Source: Mesonia aestuariivivens
GTDB taxonomy: Bacteria > Bacteroidota > Bacteroidia > Flavobacteriales > Flavobacteriaceae
Direction: 5' to 3'
Assembly (NCBI RefSeq): GCF_019311235.1
Contig: NZ_JAHWDF010000013.1
Coordinates: 26,696 to 90,695 of the forward strand
DNA length: 64,000 nucleotides
This document shows positions 1 to 13,162 of the stretch, in pieces. Under the pieces are notes generated by a model, which saw only the letters and a program-made list of their open reading frames with translations, did not search any database and was not told the DNA's origin. A program made the translations under genes and the position numbers. Position 1 is the stretch's first letter. Every line of letters starts with the position of its first letter.

Positions 1-1380
1 ATCTAAACCAACATTAATAGTAGCTGTGATAGCAGGAAAAAAATGTAATTTATAATCAACTTTAGCATTTCCAATAAATCTTCTTACTTCAGCAGTATCA
101 TCTTTTTCCTGTAATAAAGCTACTGGGTTGGTAGGTGCTAAATTGTATTGAGAATATCGATCTTCTGATTCGCTATAAGTTAGCCAAGTATAGTATCTTG
201 AGTATGGAGAAGAAGGGGCATAGACAGCTTGTGTAGGATCAAAGTCTACAGCGCTACCAATAGCATCACGATTGCCAAAAGTATTTTCTGTATACATACC
301 TCTTCCGTTTAATTCTACCTTTAGATGACCTTCAAAAAAACTAGGTTTTAAGTTTAACGACCCCGTTGTTCTTGTAAAATTATCATTTTGTAATATACCG
401 TCTTGATCTGTGTAACCTAAAGAAGCTCTCACGGGCATAAAACCACCAATATTTCCAGTAGTACTAAAATTGTGTTCTTTCCCAAATGCGTCTCTATATA
501 TTAAATCTTGCCAGTTAGTATTAGCAGATCCAAGTCTAGATATAGCATCTTCATTTCCTACTTCATTTACTAAAGTTCTAAACTGATCTCCATTTAAAAC
601 ATCTACATAATTAGATGGAGAATATAAAGTGGTAGCGGTTGAATAATTAAACTTAAAATCTAAACCTTTTCCTTTTTTGGTAGTAATTATAATCACACCA
701 TTAGCAGCTCTAGACCCATAGATAGCTGTAGCAGAAGCGTCTTTTAACACGGTCATACTTTCAATATCGTTAGGGTTAATAAAGTCTAATGGATTTCTAG
801 AACCTCCCACAGCATCGTTTGAAATAGGAAGACCATCAATTACATATAGCGGACTATTTTGTAAGCTTAAAGACCCCAAACCTCTAATAGTAATGCTGCT
901 CCCTTCTCCTGGAGCACCTCCTCCAGAGGTTACATTTACACCAGCAACTTTACCTGTAATTAATTGGCTAGCGGTATTCATTTGGCCTTTATTAAAATCT
1001 TCAGTGGTAATTTGATTAACTGCTCCAGTTAAATCTTTTTTAGCTGCAGATCCATAACCGACAACAACAACTTCGTCAAGAGTTGATGAATCTGTTTCTA
1101 GAGAAACATCGATTACTTCTTGATTTACGAAAACGATTTCTTTTGTAGAAAAGCCAATATAGGAATAAACAAGCGTATCATTTTTTTGAAGCTTTTCAAT
1201 TGTATAATTCCCATCAAAATCTGTTACAGCACCTTTATTGGTGTTTTTAATAATAATATTTACACCAGGAATAGGCATTCCAGTAGTTTCAGTTACAGTA
1301 CCACTAACTGAATCCTGAGCTAAAACGTTTGCAGGAACAGCAAATAGTAATAAAAGTAACCCTTTGTATAATGTTCTCAT
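1..1380 (-). CDS. SusC-like TonB-dependent receptor, N-terminal 460 residues
   Basis: The reading frame is open from an ATG at 1380 to the left edge, so only the N-terminal part is present. It starts with a signal peptide (MRTLYKGLLLLLFAVPANVLAQ), then a carboxypeptidase-regulatory-like beta domain, the SusC-type segment DEVVVVGYG near residue 100, and a plug domain with the signature GSRAANGVIIITTKKG. SusC proteins form the outer-membrane channel of a SusCD glycan importer; the SusD partner would lie off the left edge. Divergence from a LacI regulator and the starch-type enzymes nearby suggest maltodextrin as the substrate, which is inference from context. Confidence 0.93.
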   Translation of the reverse strand, partial: MRTLYKGLLLLLFAVPANVLAQDSVSGTVTETTGMPIPGVNIIIKNTNKGAVTDFDGNYTIEKLQKNDTLVYSYIGFSTKEIVFVNQEVIDVSLETDSSTLDEVVVVGYGSAAKKDLTGAVNQITTEDFNKGQMNTASQLITGKVAGVNVTSGGGAPGEGSSITIRGLGSLSLQNSPLYVIDGLPISNDAVGGSRNPLDFINPNDIESMTVLKDASATAIYGSRAANGVIIITTKKGKGLDFKFNYSTATTLYSPSNYVDVLNGDQFRTLVNEVGNEDAISRLGSANTNWQDLIYRDAFGKEHNFSTTGNIGGFMPVRASLGYTDQDGILQNDNFTRTTGSLNLKPSFFEGHLKVELNGRGMYTENTFGNRDAIGSAVDFDPTQAVYAPSSPYSRYYTWLTYSESEDRYSQYNLAPTNPVALLQEKDDTAEVRRFIGNAKVDYKLHFFPAITATINVGLD

Positions 1381-1492
1381 AGATTATTGAATAATAGTTT
1401 TAAATTTGTGTTTGTAACTTATATTTTCATTTTCCAATGTTAAAAATATGTAAATTTAATGTGATAACTAGGGAGTGAAATTTAATAAACAC

Positions 1493-1514
1493 CAACTCTA
1501 ACGTTTTCGTGTTG
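1493..1514. promoter_or_regulatory. candidate operator between susC-like gene and lacI
   Basis: The 231 bp divergent intergenic region contains AACGTTTT at 1500-1507, flanked by CAAC at 1493 and GTTG at 1511. LacI-family operators usually have a central CG within a palindrome, and a related AAAACGTTTT palindrome precedes pfkA at 13107. The site is not a perfect palindrome, so this is a weak candidate only. Confidence 0.22.
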
Positions 1515-1611
1515 AAAACTTCTTAAAATTTAACATATTAAAAAAAAATCTATTTAATTTTTAAGAATATTAGATTTTTAAACTATTAAAATGAGTATAT
1601 ATTAATAAATT

Positions 1612-2646
1612 ATGAAAAGGAAAATTACCTTAAAGCAAATTGCAAAGGAGTTAGATGTCTCTGTATCAACTGTTTCTAAAGCTTTAAAAGATAGTCGTGA
1701 GATTAGTATTGATACAAAAGATAAAGTCAAAGCATTTGCTAAATTGTATAATTATAAACCTAATAATATTGCATTAAGCTTAAAAAACAGAAAAACAAAA
1801 ACAATAGGTATTATTATTCCAGAAATTGTGCATTATTTTTTCACTACCGTAATTCAAGGGATTGAGCACGTAGCTAATGAAAAAGGTTACAATGTTATAA
1901 TATGTTTATCTAATAATTCTTTTGATAAAGAGGTTTTGAATTTAGAGTTTCTAGCTAATGGGAGCACAGATGGTTTTATTTTGTCTGTGGCTAAAGAAAC
2001 ACAACAAAAAGAGGATTATCACCATATAAATGAAGTGATTAGCCAAGGCATGCCTGTGGTTATGTTTGATCGTGTGATTGATGAAGTGATTTGTGATAAA
2101 GTTATTATAAGTGACAAGCATGGAGCGTTTGAGGCTGTTCAGTATTTAATAGATCAATCTTGTAAAAAAATAGCATTAATTTCTACCGTAGACTATGTGA
2201 GTGTTGGTAAGTTAAGAACAGAAGGTTACCAAGAGGCGTTAATAACCAACGATATACCAATAAATCCAGAATTAATTTTAAAAATCGAGGATGTAGATCA
2301 TTCAGAAGAAAGAATTGAAGCTTTTTTTAGTGATAAAGATATAGATGCTGTTTTTGCGGTAAATGAAAAGTTTGCAGTTAATGCTATTAAAGCACTTACT
2401 AAATTGGGTAAAAAAATTCCAGATGATATTTCTGTGATCGGTTTTACCGACGGAGTAGTGTCAAAAAGTTTTATTCCAAGTCTCTCTACTGTTAACCAAC
2501 ACGGAGAAGAAATGGGGGCTAAGGCTGCTAGTTTGCTAATTGACAGATTAGAAGATAAAGTTCACGAGCAAAGCTTTCAAACTACTGTATTAAATACAAG
2601 TTTAATTATTCGAGATTCAGTGAAGAGAAAAACAGATTCATTGTAA
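1612..2646 (+). CDS. LacI-family transcriptional regulator of the maltodextrin locus
   Basis: The 344-residue length is typical of the family. An N-terminal helix-turn-helix (TLKQIAKELDVSVSTVSKAL, about residues 6-25) precedes a hinge and a periplasmic-binding-protein-like sensor domain (TKTIGIIIPEIVHYFFTTVI onward) ending in a GFTDG...PSLSTVNQ segment. It is transcribed away from the susC-like gene and toward the permease and glycosidase genes, so it probably responds to maltose or a derivative. Bacteroides uses SusR for starch; a LacI-type regulator in this position is common in flavobacteria. The ligand is inferred. Confidence 0.92.
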   Translation: MKRKITLKQIAKELDVSVSTVSKALKDSREISIDTKDKVKAFAKLYNYKPNNIALSLKNRKTKTIGIIIPEIVHYFFTTVIQGIEHVANEKGYNVIICLSNNSFDKEVLNLEFLANGSTDGFILSVAKETQQKEDYHHINEVISQGMPVVMFDRVIDEVICDKVIISDKHGAFEAVQYLIDQSCKKIALISTVDYVSVGKLRTEGYQEALITNDIPINPELILKIEDVDHSEERIEAFFSDKDIDAVFAVNEKFAVNAIKALTKLGKKIPDDISVIGFTDGVVSKSFIPSLSTVNQHGEEMGAKAASLLIDRLEDKVHEQSFQTTVLNTSLIIRDSVKRKTDSL

Positions 2647-2698
2647 ATCGATAATTTAAGTTTTAGAAATTTACATTCTGTATTTAATATATATTCTA

Positions 2699-2706
2699 TA
2701 TATTTG
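2699..2706 (+). promoter_or_regulatory. Bacteroidetes-type -7 box upstream of the permease operon
   Basis: TATATTTG fits the TAnnTTTG consensus exactly. No clean TTG lies at the usual distance upstream, so only half of the consensus is present. Transcription would start near 2713, leaving an untranslated leader of about 85 nt that contains the inverted repeat at 2715-2758. Confidence 0.5.
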
Positions 2707-2714
2707 TACGATAA

Positions 2715-2758
2715 TTATCATTACTTATATTTTCACTTTCCACCTAAAGTAATGATAA
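2715..2758 (+). promoter_or_regulatory. 12-bp perfect inverted repeat in the permease leader
   Basis: TTATCATTACTT at 2715-2726 is perfectly complementary to AAGTAATGATAA at 2747-2758, with a 20-nt spacer. It lies just after the predicted -7 box and 40 bp before the permease start. It could be an RNA hairpin or a paired operator for the LacI regulator. No U-tract follows, so it is not a typical terminator. Confidence 0.5.
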
Positions 2759-2798
2759 GTCATAGTGCTTATCGTATTATTAATAAATAAGTTACGAT

Positions 2799-4316
2799 AT
2801 GCAAAAGCGCAAGCTAAGTTTCTGGGAAATTTGGAACATGAGTTTCGGTTTCTTAGGAATACAATTTGGGTTCGCACTTCAAAATGCCAATACCTCAAGA
2901 ATTTTTGAAACACTTGGAGCGAGTGTAGAAAACATACCTATATTATGGATTGCTGCGCCAGTTACGGGGTTAGTAATACAACCTATTATTGGTTATTTTT
3001 CTGATAAAACATGGACTAAACTAGGAAGAAGGAAACCTTTTTTTTTAATTGGAGCTATTCTTTCATCTATCTGTCTATTTTTAATGCCCAATTCTCCTAC
3101 ACTTTGGATTGCAGCAGGTACACTATGGATTATGGATGCTTCCATTAATATTTCTATGGAGCCTTTTCGAGCCTTTGTTGGAGACAATTTAGACGAAGAG
3201 CAGCGCACACAAGGCTTTGCTATGCAAAGTTTTTTTATAGGTTTAGGAGCTGTTTTAGGTTCTTTATTGCCCTATTTATTTGCTAATGTTTTTGGCATTT
3301 CAAATACAGCACCAGAAGGTATCATTCCAGATTCTGTAAAATGGTCATTTTATGTTGGTGGCGTTGTTTTTATCTCGGCAGTATTATGGACGGTTTTTAA
3401 TTCAAAAGAATATTCTCCAGAAGAGCTTGCAGCCATAGAAGCTAGAGATAAAGAAAAGCAGCCAGAAAGGATAGAAGTTGTTGATAAATCTAAAAATATT
3501 GCCAAACAATTAAGAGTTGGTTTTATCATGTTTCTAGTAGGGGCTATTATTTCTTATATCATTTATGTTAATGAGCTAACAAAAGAATTATATATTTTGT
3601 TTATTGGGTTAATCATAGTTGGTTTATTATTTATATCAGTCGCCTTATTAAGAAAGAGAAACTTTAGAAACGGTTATACCATTATTGTTACCGATATGTT
3701 AAACATGCCTCAAGCAATGAAACAATTGGCTTGGGTTCAATTCTTTTCTTGGTTTGCTCTTTTCAGTATGTGGATTTATACTACTCAAGCCGTGACAGGT
3801 CACATTTTTAATACCACAGATACCACTTCTAAATTATATAATGATGCAGCAGATTGGGTTCCTGTAATGTTTACCGTTTATAATGGTGTTGCCGCTGCAG
3901 TAGCCTTTTTACTTCCTTTAATAGCGAAAAAAACAAGCAATAAAATAACACACATGTTAGCCTTGTTTGTGGGAGGGATAAGCTTGATTTCTATTTATTT
4001 CTTAACGAGTAAAATTCAACTTTTATTTGCAATGATAGGAGTAGGAGTGGCTTGGGCAAGTATTTTGTCTATTCCTTATGCTATGCTTTCTAACAGCTTG
4101 CCAGCATCCAAAATGGGATATTATATGGGCGTTTTTAATTTCTTTGTTGTGCTCCCACAAATTGTAGCTGCTACGATCTTAGGCTTTATTGTAAAAGAAT
4201 TATTTAATAACGAACCTGTATATGCATTAATTGTTGGTGGCTTTGTAATGATCTTATCAGGATTACTCACTCTAAGAGTAAAAACAAAACAAAAACTTAT
4301 AATTGATGAAAATTAA
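2799..4316 (+). CDS. MFS sugar permease, probably maltose/maltodextrin
   Basis: This 505-residue polytopic inner-membrane protein has about 12 hydrophobic segments and the loop motif SDKTWTKLGRRKPF near residue 70, which resembles the SLC45 / glycoside-proton symporter branch. It is the first gene of a compact operon: its stop overlaps the pgmB start by 11 nt, and a phosphorylase and glucosidases follow. Import of maltose or short maltodextrins by proton symport is inferred from that order. Conserved TM motifs such as MSMEPFRAFVGD are present in the form ISMEPFRAFVGD. Confidence 0.88.
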   Translation: MQKRKLSFWEIWNMSFGFLGIQFGFALQNANTSRIFETLGASVENIPILWIAAPVTGLVIQPIIGYFSDKTWTKLGRRKPFFLIGAILSSICLFLMPNSPTLWIAAGTLWIMDASINISMEPFRAFVGDNLDEEQRTQGFAMQSFFIGLGAVLGSLLPYLFANVFGISNTAPEGIIPDSVKWSFYVGGVVFISAVLWTVFNSKEYSPEELAAIEARDKEKQPERIEVVDKSKNIAKQLRVGFIMFLVGAIISYIIYVNELTKELYILFIGLIIVGLLFISVALLRKRNFRNGYTIIVTDMLNMPQAMKQLAWVQFFSWFALFSMWIYTTQAVTGHIFNTTDTTSKLYNDAADWVPVMFTVYNGVAAAVAFLLPLIAKKTSNKITHMLALFVGGISLISIYFLTSKIQLLFAMIGVGVAWASILSIPYAMLSNSLPASKMGYYMGVFNFFVVLPQIVAATILGFIVKELFNNEPVYALIVGGFVMILSGLLTLRVKTKQKLIIDEN

Positions 4317-4968
4317 CACTAAAGCATTTATTTTCGATTTGGATGGTGTGATTGTAGACACGGCTAAATTTCATTTTCAAGCCTGGAAACGTTTAGCAAA
4401 TGATCTTGGAATTGATTTTAATCACGAACAAAACGAGCAATTAAAAGGAGTAAGTAGAGTGAATTCCCTAAAAAAGATACTAGAGTGGGGTAATACTTCT
4501 GTTTCAGAAAAAAAATTTGTTCAACTAATGGATAAAAAGAATAAAGATTACCTCACCTATGTAGATGCAATGGATGAATCTGAAATTCTTCCGCAGGTAA
4601 AAGAAAAATTACAATTATTAAAAGATAATAATATTCCTATCGCGCTGGGTTCTGCTAGTAAAAATGCACGTAGGATTTTAGATAAAATAAATTTAACTCC
4701 GTTTTTCGACGAGATAGTCGATGGTACCAATGTGACCAAAGCCAAACCAAACCCAGAAGTTTTCTTGGTCGGGGCCGAAAAACTAGGAGCAAAACCAAAA
4801 GATTGTGTGGTGTTTGAAGACTCGATTGCAGGTATTCAAGCGGCTAATCATGCACAAATGACGAGTATTGGTATTGGTGAAAAAACGGTTTTACACGAAG
4901 CCAATCATACCTTTCAAGATTTCACAGAGATAAGCGACGAATTTTTAATCAAGTTAGCAAGAATTTAA
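4306..4968 (+). CDS. pgmB: beta-phosphoglucomutase
   Basis: This 220-residue HAD-superfamily enzyme shows the nucleophile motif FDLDGVIVDTA at the N-terminus, GSASKN in motif II, and KPNPEVFL with VVFEDS in motifs III/IV. It isomerises beta-glucose-1-phosphate to glucose-6-phosphate. An in-frame TTG precedes the ATG directly; I chose the ATG at 4306. It overlaps the permease gene and sits 4 nt before the GH65 phosphorylase that makes its substrate, a classic pairing. Confidence 0.93.
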   Translation: MKINTKAFIFDLDGVIVDTAKFHFQAWKRLANDLGIDFNHEQNEQLKGVSRVNSLKKILEWGNTSVSEKKFVQLMDKKNKDYLTYVDAMDESEILPQVKEKLQLLKDNNIPIALGSASKNARRILDKINLTPFFDEIVDGTNVTKAKPNPEVFLVGAEKLGAKPKDCVVFEDSIAGIQAANHAQMTSIGIGEKTVLHEANHTFQDFTEISDEFLIKLARI

Positions 4969-4972
4969 ACAA

Positions 4973-9404
<4,432 letters not shown>

Positions 9405-9424
9405 ATAATTTTTTCTATATTAAA

Positions 9425-9491
9425 GTCAGTTTGAGCGGATTTGAGAAATTTTTAATTTCATTGAAAAACTCTCGACTCCGCTCCAAGTGAC
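9425..9491. repeat. intergenic inverted-repeat element, GTCA...TGAC type
   Basis: GTCAGTTTGAGCGGA at 9425 pairs with TCCGCTCCAAGTGAC ending at 9491, with 13 of 15 positions complementary. It lies between the GH97 and GH13 genes. Short hairpins of this kind (ending in ctcgactccgctc..gtgac) are widely scattered between genes in flavobacterial genomes, as far as I recall. It may also work as a weak terminator or processing hairpin. Confidence 0.6.
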
Positions 9492-9511
9492 AATAGTAAT
9501 TATACGATCAA

Positions 9512-9543
9512 CGTTATCCTGAACTTGTTTCTGCATCTCATCA
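9512..9543. repeat. intergenic repeat, CGTYATSCTGAA...GCATCTCATCA type
   Basis: The segment begins CGTTATCCTGAACTTG and ends CTGCATCTCATCA. Related copies lie at 11469-11500 and, more decayed, at 31419-31449. The shared ends and intergenic position mark a small dispersed repeat family. Confidence 0.55.
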
Positions 9544-9585
9544 ATTTAATAATTTACAGAGGTTGTGACTAAAATTATAACCATA

Positions 9586-9603
9586 ATGAAAACTAATTCA
9601 TGA
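9586..9603 (+). other. five-codon leader ORF overlapping the GH13 start
   Basis: ATG AAA ACT AAT TCA TGA encodes MKTNS and its TGA overlaps the real ATG at 9600 as ATGA. The first codons of the real gene repeat the same sequence (MKTNSFF), so the 14-nt stretch at 9586-9599 is tandemly duplicated at 9600-9613 with one mismatch. It could be a translational-coupling leader or an accidental duplication. Confidence 0.5.
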
Positions 9604-11465
9604 AAACCAATTCATTTTTTCAAAAAGCTCCTGTTGTGTTCAGTTTATTCTTATTGCTGAATATTTTTTCTGCGGAAGTTTATGCGCAAATAGAACGTAT
9701 AGAGCCGCCATTTTGGTGGGCAGGTATGGAAACTTCAGAAATTGAAATTCTTTTTTACGGAAAAGATATTGCGGAATATAATGTTTCAACAGAAGAAGAT
9801 GTAGTTATTAACGGAGTTTTAAAAACCGAGAATCCTAATTATCTGTTTATAACAATTGAAACCAAAAATCTTCAACCGCAAACTTTACATTTCAACTTTT
9901 CAAAAAAGAAACGTGTAAAATTCACGCAGGAATATGAGTTGAAAGAACGCAAAGAAAATTCAGCTTTAAGAGAAGGTTTTTCTAGTGCAGATGTGATGTA
10001 TTTATTAATGCCCGATCGTTTTGCTAATGGAAATCCAGATAATGATTCGGTAGATGGTTTAATGGATAAATTAAATCGAAGTGAAAGCGGAGGAAGACAC
10101 GGTGGTGATATTCAAGGAATTATCGATCATTTAGATTATATCAAAGATTTAGGCGCGACCTCCATTTGGAGTACGCCATTATTAGAAGATAATGACAAAG
10201 CTTATTCTTACCATACTTACGCGCAGAGTGATGTATATAAAATCGATCCGCGTTATGGGAGTAACGAAGATTATAAGCGTTTAGCTAAAGAAATGCACGA
10301 TCGTGATCTTAAATTAATTATGGATTATGTGACCAATCATTGGGGAGCCGAACATTGGATGATCAAAGATTTACCTACTTACGATTGGATTCATCAATTT
10401 CCAGGTTATGCCAATTCTAATTATCGAATGGAAACTCAATACGATCCTCACGCTTCAGCAATAGATACAAAATATTGTGTAGAAGGTTGGTTTGTAAAAA
10501 CTATGCCAGATTTAAACCAAAGTAACCCATTAGTACTTAATTATTTAATCCAAAATGCCATCTGGTGGATTGAGTTTGCAGATTTAGATGGTTTTCGTGT
10601 AGATACTTATAGTTATAATGATAAAGCAGGAATCTCTAAATGGACCAAAGCCATTATGGATGAATATCCTAATTTTAATATCGTAGGTGAAGTTTGGTTG
10701 CATAATCAAGCACAAATTTCATACTGGCAAAAAGATAGCGAGATCGGGGCGTTACAAGATTTTAATTCCTATTGTCCTTCCGTGATGGATTTTACTTTAC
10801 ATGACGCTCTTGGTAGTATGTTTAAGGAAGCAGCAGGCTGGGGGAGTGGTATGCAAAAAGCCTATGGTAATTTTGTAAACGATTTTCTTTACCCAAATAC
10901 CAATAATCTATTAGTTTTTCTAGAAAATCACGATACCGGTAGATTTAATGAAATTTATAATCAAGATTTTAACAGCTATCAACTAGGCTTAACTTTAATG
11001 GCAACCACTCGAGGGATACCACAATTATATTACGGTTCAGAAATTGGAATGCGAGGAGATAAAGGTAAAGGTGATGGCGACATTCGTCAAGATTTTCCCG
11101 GTGGTTGGGAAGGCGATAATCAAAATGCTTTTGAAAAATCAGAACGTACCAAATTGCAAGAAAACTTCCATAGCTTCACAAAAAAACTTTTGAATTTCAG
11201 AAAAAATTCTAAAGCCATTCATCAAGGGGAATTAACACATTACTTACCAGAAAATAATGTGTATGTCTATTTCCGTGAATTTGAAAATGAAAAAGTAATG
11301 GTGATATTAAATAACAATGAAAAAGAGCAAACTTTAGACTTAAACCGTTTTCAAGAAAATCTAGGCAGAATTTCAAATGGAAAAGACATCTTGAGCGGAA
11401 AACAGCTTCAGCTAGAAGAAAAACTAAGCATTGCCGGTAAAAAACCCATGGTAATTCAATTATAA
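9600..11465 (+). CDS. GH13 secreted cyclomaltodextrinase/neopullulanase-like enzyme
   Basis: This 621-residue protein has a signal peptide ending AEVYAQ. It carries an N-terminal cyclomaltodextrinase-type beta domain (residues about 25-115), a GH13 barrel and a C-terminal beta domain. Catalytic motifs are visible: GFRVDTYSY (nucleophile Asp), VGEVWL (acid Glu) and ENHDTGR (third Asp), with the metal-site stretch MDYVTNHWG. It hydrolyses alpha-1,4 links of maltodextrins or cyclodextrins, probably in the periplasm. It follows the GH97 gene after a 195 bp gap holding two small repeats. Confidence 0.9.
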   Translation: MKTNSFFQKAPVVFSLFLLLNIFSAEVYAQIERIEPPFWWAGMETSEIEILFYGKDIAEYNVSTEEDVVINGVLKTENPNYLFITIETKNLQPQTLHFNFSKKKRVKFTQEYELKERKENSALREGFSSADVMYLLMPDRFANGNPDNDSVDGLMDKLNRSESGGRHGGDIQGIIDHLDYIKDLGATSIWSTPLLEDNDKAYSYHTYAQSDVYKIDPRYGSNEDYKRLAKEMHDRDLKLIMDYVTNHWGAEHWMIKDLPTYDWIHQFPGYANSNYRMETQYDPHASAIDTKYCVEGWFVKTMPDLNQSNPLVLNYLIQNAIWWIEFADLDGFRVDTYSYNDKAGISKWTKAIMDEYPNFNIVGEVWLHNQAQISYWQKDSEIGALQDFNSYCPSVMDFTLHDALGSMFKEAAGWGSGMQKAYGNFVNDFLYPNTNNLLVFLENHDTGRFNEIYNQDFNSYQLGLTLMATTRGIPQLYYGSEIGMRGDKGKGDGDIRQDFPGGWEGDNQNAFEKSERTKLQENFHSFTKKLLNFRKNSKAIHQGELTHYLPENNVYVYFREFENEKVMVILNNNEKEQTLDLNRFQENLGRISNGKDILSGKQLQLEEKLSIAGKKPMVIQL

Positions 11466-11468
11466 AAA

Positions 11469-11500
11469 CGTCATGCTGAATTTAATTCAGCATCTCATCA
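11469..11500. repeat. intergenic repeat, CGTCATGCTGAA...CAGCATCTCATCA
   Basis: CGTCATGCTGAATTTAATTC is followed by AGCATCTCATCA. The inner part, ATGCTGAATTTAATTCAGCAT, is an imperfect palindrome. It is the best-preserved member of the family also seen at 9512 and 31419 and lies directly after the stop of the GH13 gene. Confidence 0.6.
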
Positions 11501-11583
11501 ACCTAATCATTTGATGATATTGAAAGTAACCTATTTCCCGCAAGGTTTCAAGAATCTTAAAAGTATAAAAAACTAAAAGTTAA

Positions 11584-13041
11584 ATGAAAAAATATTTTAT
11601 CCTAGTATGCACGTTGGCGTTATTAATAAGCTGTAAAGACAATAAAAAAGAAGCTTCACCTGAAGAAAATTCAGCAGTAAAAACAACAGAGGCTAAAGAT
11701 AGCATTTCACCATTTCAAGATAAAATACTAGATAATGCAGTTATATACGAAGCCAATATTCGCCAGTATTCACCCAAAGGTAGTTTTAAAGCGTTTACAA
11801 AAGACATTCCTAAATTAAAAGAAATGGGAGTTAAGATTCTATGGTTAATGCCTATATATCCTATTTCTCAAGTTAAAAAGAAATCTGCTAATGGTAAGTT
11901 TGCAGAAGACATTGAAGACCCAAAAGAACGCGAAAAAATTTTAGGAAGTTATTATGCCATTTCAGATTATACAAAAGTAAACCCAGAATTTGGTAGCAAA
12001 GAAGATTTTCGAGAATTAGTGAAAACCGCTCATGAAAATGATATTTATGTGATTTTAGATTGGGTACCTAATCATACAGGTTGGGATCATGTCTGGATAA
12101 AAGAAAATCCGGATTATTATACGAAAAATGAAAAGGGAGAAGTTATAGATCCCATTAATCCAGAAACCGGAGAATCTTGGGGTTGGGATGATGTAGCCGA
12201 TCTTAATTATGATAATCAAGAAATGCGTAAAGAAATGATTGCCGACATGCTATACTGGATTAGAGAAGAAAATATAGATGGTTTTCGTTGTGATGTAGCC
12301 AATAATGTACCTATTAACTTCTGGGAGCAAGCGATACCTCAATTAAGAGAAGAGAAAAACATTTTTATGTTAGCAGAAGCTTGGGAGCCAGAATTAATGA
12401 ATAATAATTTATTCGATATGGTTTATGGATGGGACTTGCATCACACCATGAATAAGATTGCTCAAAAAGAGTTAACGGCAGAAGCTTGGGAAGAGGAAAT
12501 AGAAGAAGTTCAAAATAAATATAAGGACCATCATATTTTAATGAATTTTACTTCTAACCATGATGAAAATTCTTGGAATGGGTCTGTTAAAGAAAGGTTA
12601 GAAGGAGGGGTCGAAACTTTTGCTGCGTTGAGTTTTTTAGCTCCAGGAATACCACTAATCTATTCAGGTCAAGAATATGATATGAATAAACGCCTTCGTT
12701 TTTTTACTAAAGACACTATTAAGCAGAAATCAAATAAAATGTTTTCAGTATATAAAAAACTAGGAAAACTTAAATCTAAAAATCTAGCATTAAGTGGGGG
12801 TAAAAATCCCGCAAATTATCAATTGTTGCAAAACTCTTTACCTAAAAAAGCTATTGCGTTTAAGAGAGTAAAAGACGACCAATCTATTATTTATATCGCA
12901 AATGTAACCAATCAACAGATAAACGTAAGTTTTGACTTTAACGGCGAATTTAGAGACTATATGAATAATAACAAAAACTTTACAGTTAAGAAAAAGGAAA
13001 AAATAACCATGCAACCTTGGGAATATCATATTTTAAAATAA
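11584..13041 (+). CDS. GH13 alpha-amylase lipoprotein, SusG-like
   Basis: The 485-residue protein has a lipoprotein signal (MKKYFILVCTLALLISC, Cys 17) followed by a charged KDNKKEAS tether, as expected for a surface-exposed lipoprotein in Bacteroidetes. GH13 catalytic motifs are GFRCDVANN, LAEAWEP and TSNHDENSW; LDWVPNHTGWDH marks the conserved region I. It probably cuts starch or maltodextrin at the cell surface before SusCD uptake. It is the last gene of the locus before a strong terminator. Confidence 0.9.
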   Translation: MKKYFILVCTLALLISCKDNKKEASPEENSAVKTTEAKDSISPFQDKILDNAVIYEANIRQYSPKGSFKAFTKDIPKLKEMGVKILWLMPIYPISQVKKKSANGKFAEDIEDPKEREKILGSYYAISDYTKVNPEFGSKEDFRELVKTAHENDIYVILDWVPNHTGWDHVWIKENPDYYTKNEKGEVIDPINPETGESWGWDDVADLNYDNQEMRKEMIADMLYWIREENIDGFRCDVANNVPINFWEQAIPQLREEKNIFMLAEAWEPELMNNNLFDMVYGWDLHHTMNKIAQKELTAEAWEEEIEEVQNKYKDHHILMNFTSNHDENSWNGSVKERLEGGVETFAALSFLAPGIPLIYSGQEYDMNKRLRFFTKDTIKQKSNKMFSVYKKLGKLKSKNLALSGGKNPANYQLLQNSLPKKAIAFKRVKDDQSIIYIANVTNQQINVSFDFNGEFRDYMNNNKNFTVKKKEKITMQPWEYHILK

Positions 13042-13061
13042 GTTAAATTATGATTTAACAA

Positions 13062-13088
13062 AAAAAGCTCCATTTGTTGGAGCTTTTT
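13062..13088 (+). terminator. intrinsic terminator after the amylase gene
   Basis: AAAAAGCTCC, loop ATTTGTT, GGAGCTTTTT form a perfect stem with flanking A and T tracts. It lies 20 nt after the amylase stop and closes the sugar-use operon. Confidence 0.85.
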
Positions 13089-13106
13089 TAATGTAGTTAT
13101 CAACAG

Positions 13107-13116
13107 AAAACGTTTT
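13107..13116. promoter_or_regulatory. AAAACGTTTT palindrome upstream of pfkA
   Basis: A perfect 10-bp palindrome with central CG, located about 40 bp before the putative pfkA -7 box. The AACGTTTT core also occurs in the susC/lacI intergenic region at 1500-1507. It may be a LacI-family operator linking glycolysis genes to the sugar locus; the evidence is only the shared core. Confidence 0.3.
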
Positions 13117-13154
13117 AGAAGAATCGTTTATTAGGTTTTATGATAAAATTCAAA

Positions 13155-13162
13155 TATTTTTG
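13155..13162 (+). promoter_or_regulatory. -7 box overlapping the pfkA start
   Basis: TATTTTTG matches TAnnTTTG and ends directly before the ATG at 13163. If used, transcription would begin around 13169, exactly where a second in-frame ATG lies, so the mRNA could be leaderless. The -33 TTG is not evident. Confidence 0.35.

Noticed and set aside
1120..1311. 63-codon plus-strand frame within the SusC-like gene
   Set aside because: It is antisense to the conserved N-terminal domain of the receptor, with no start signal or homologue.
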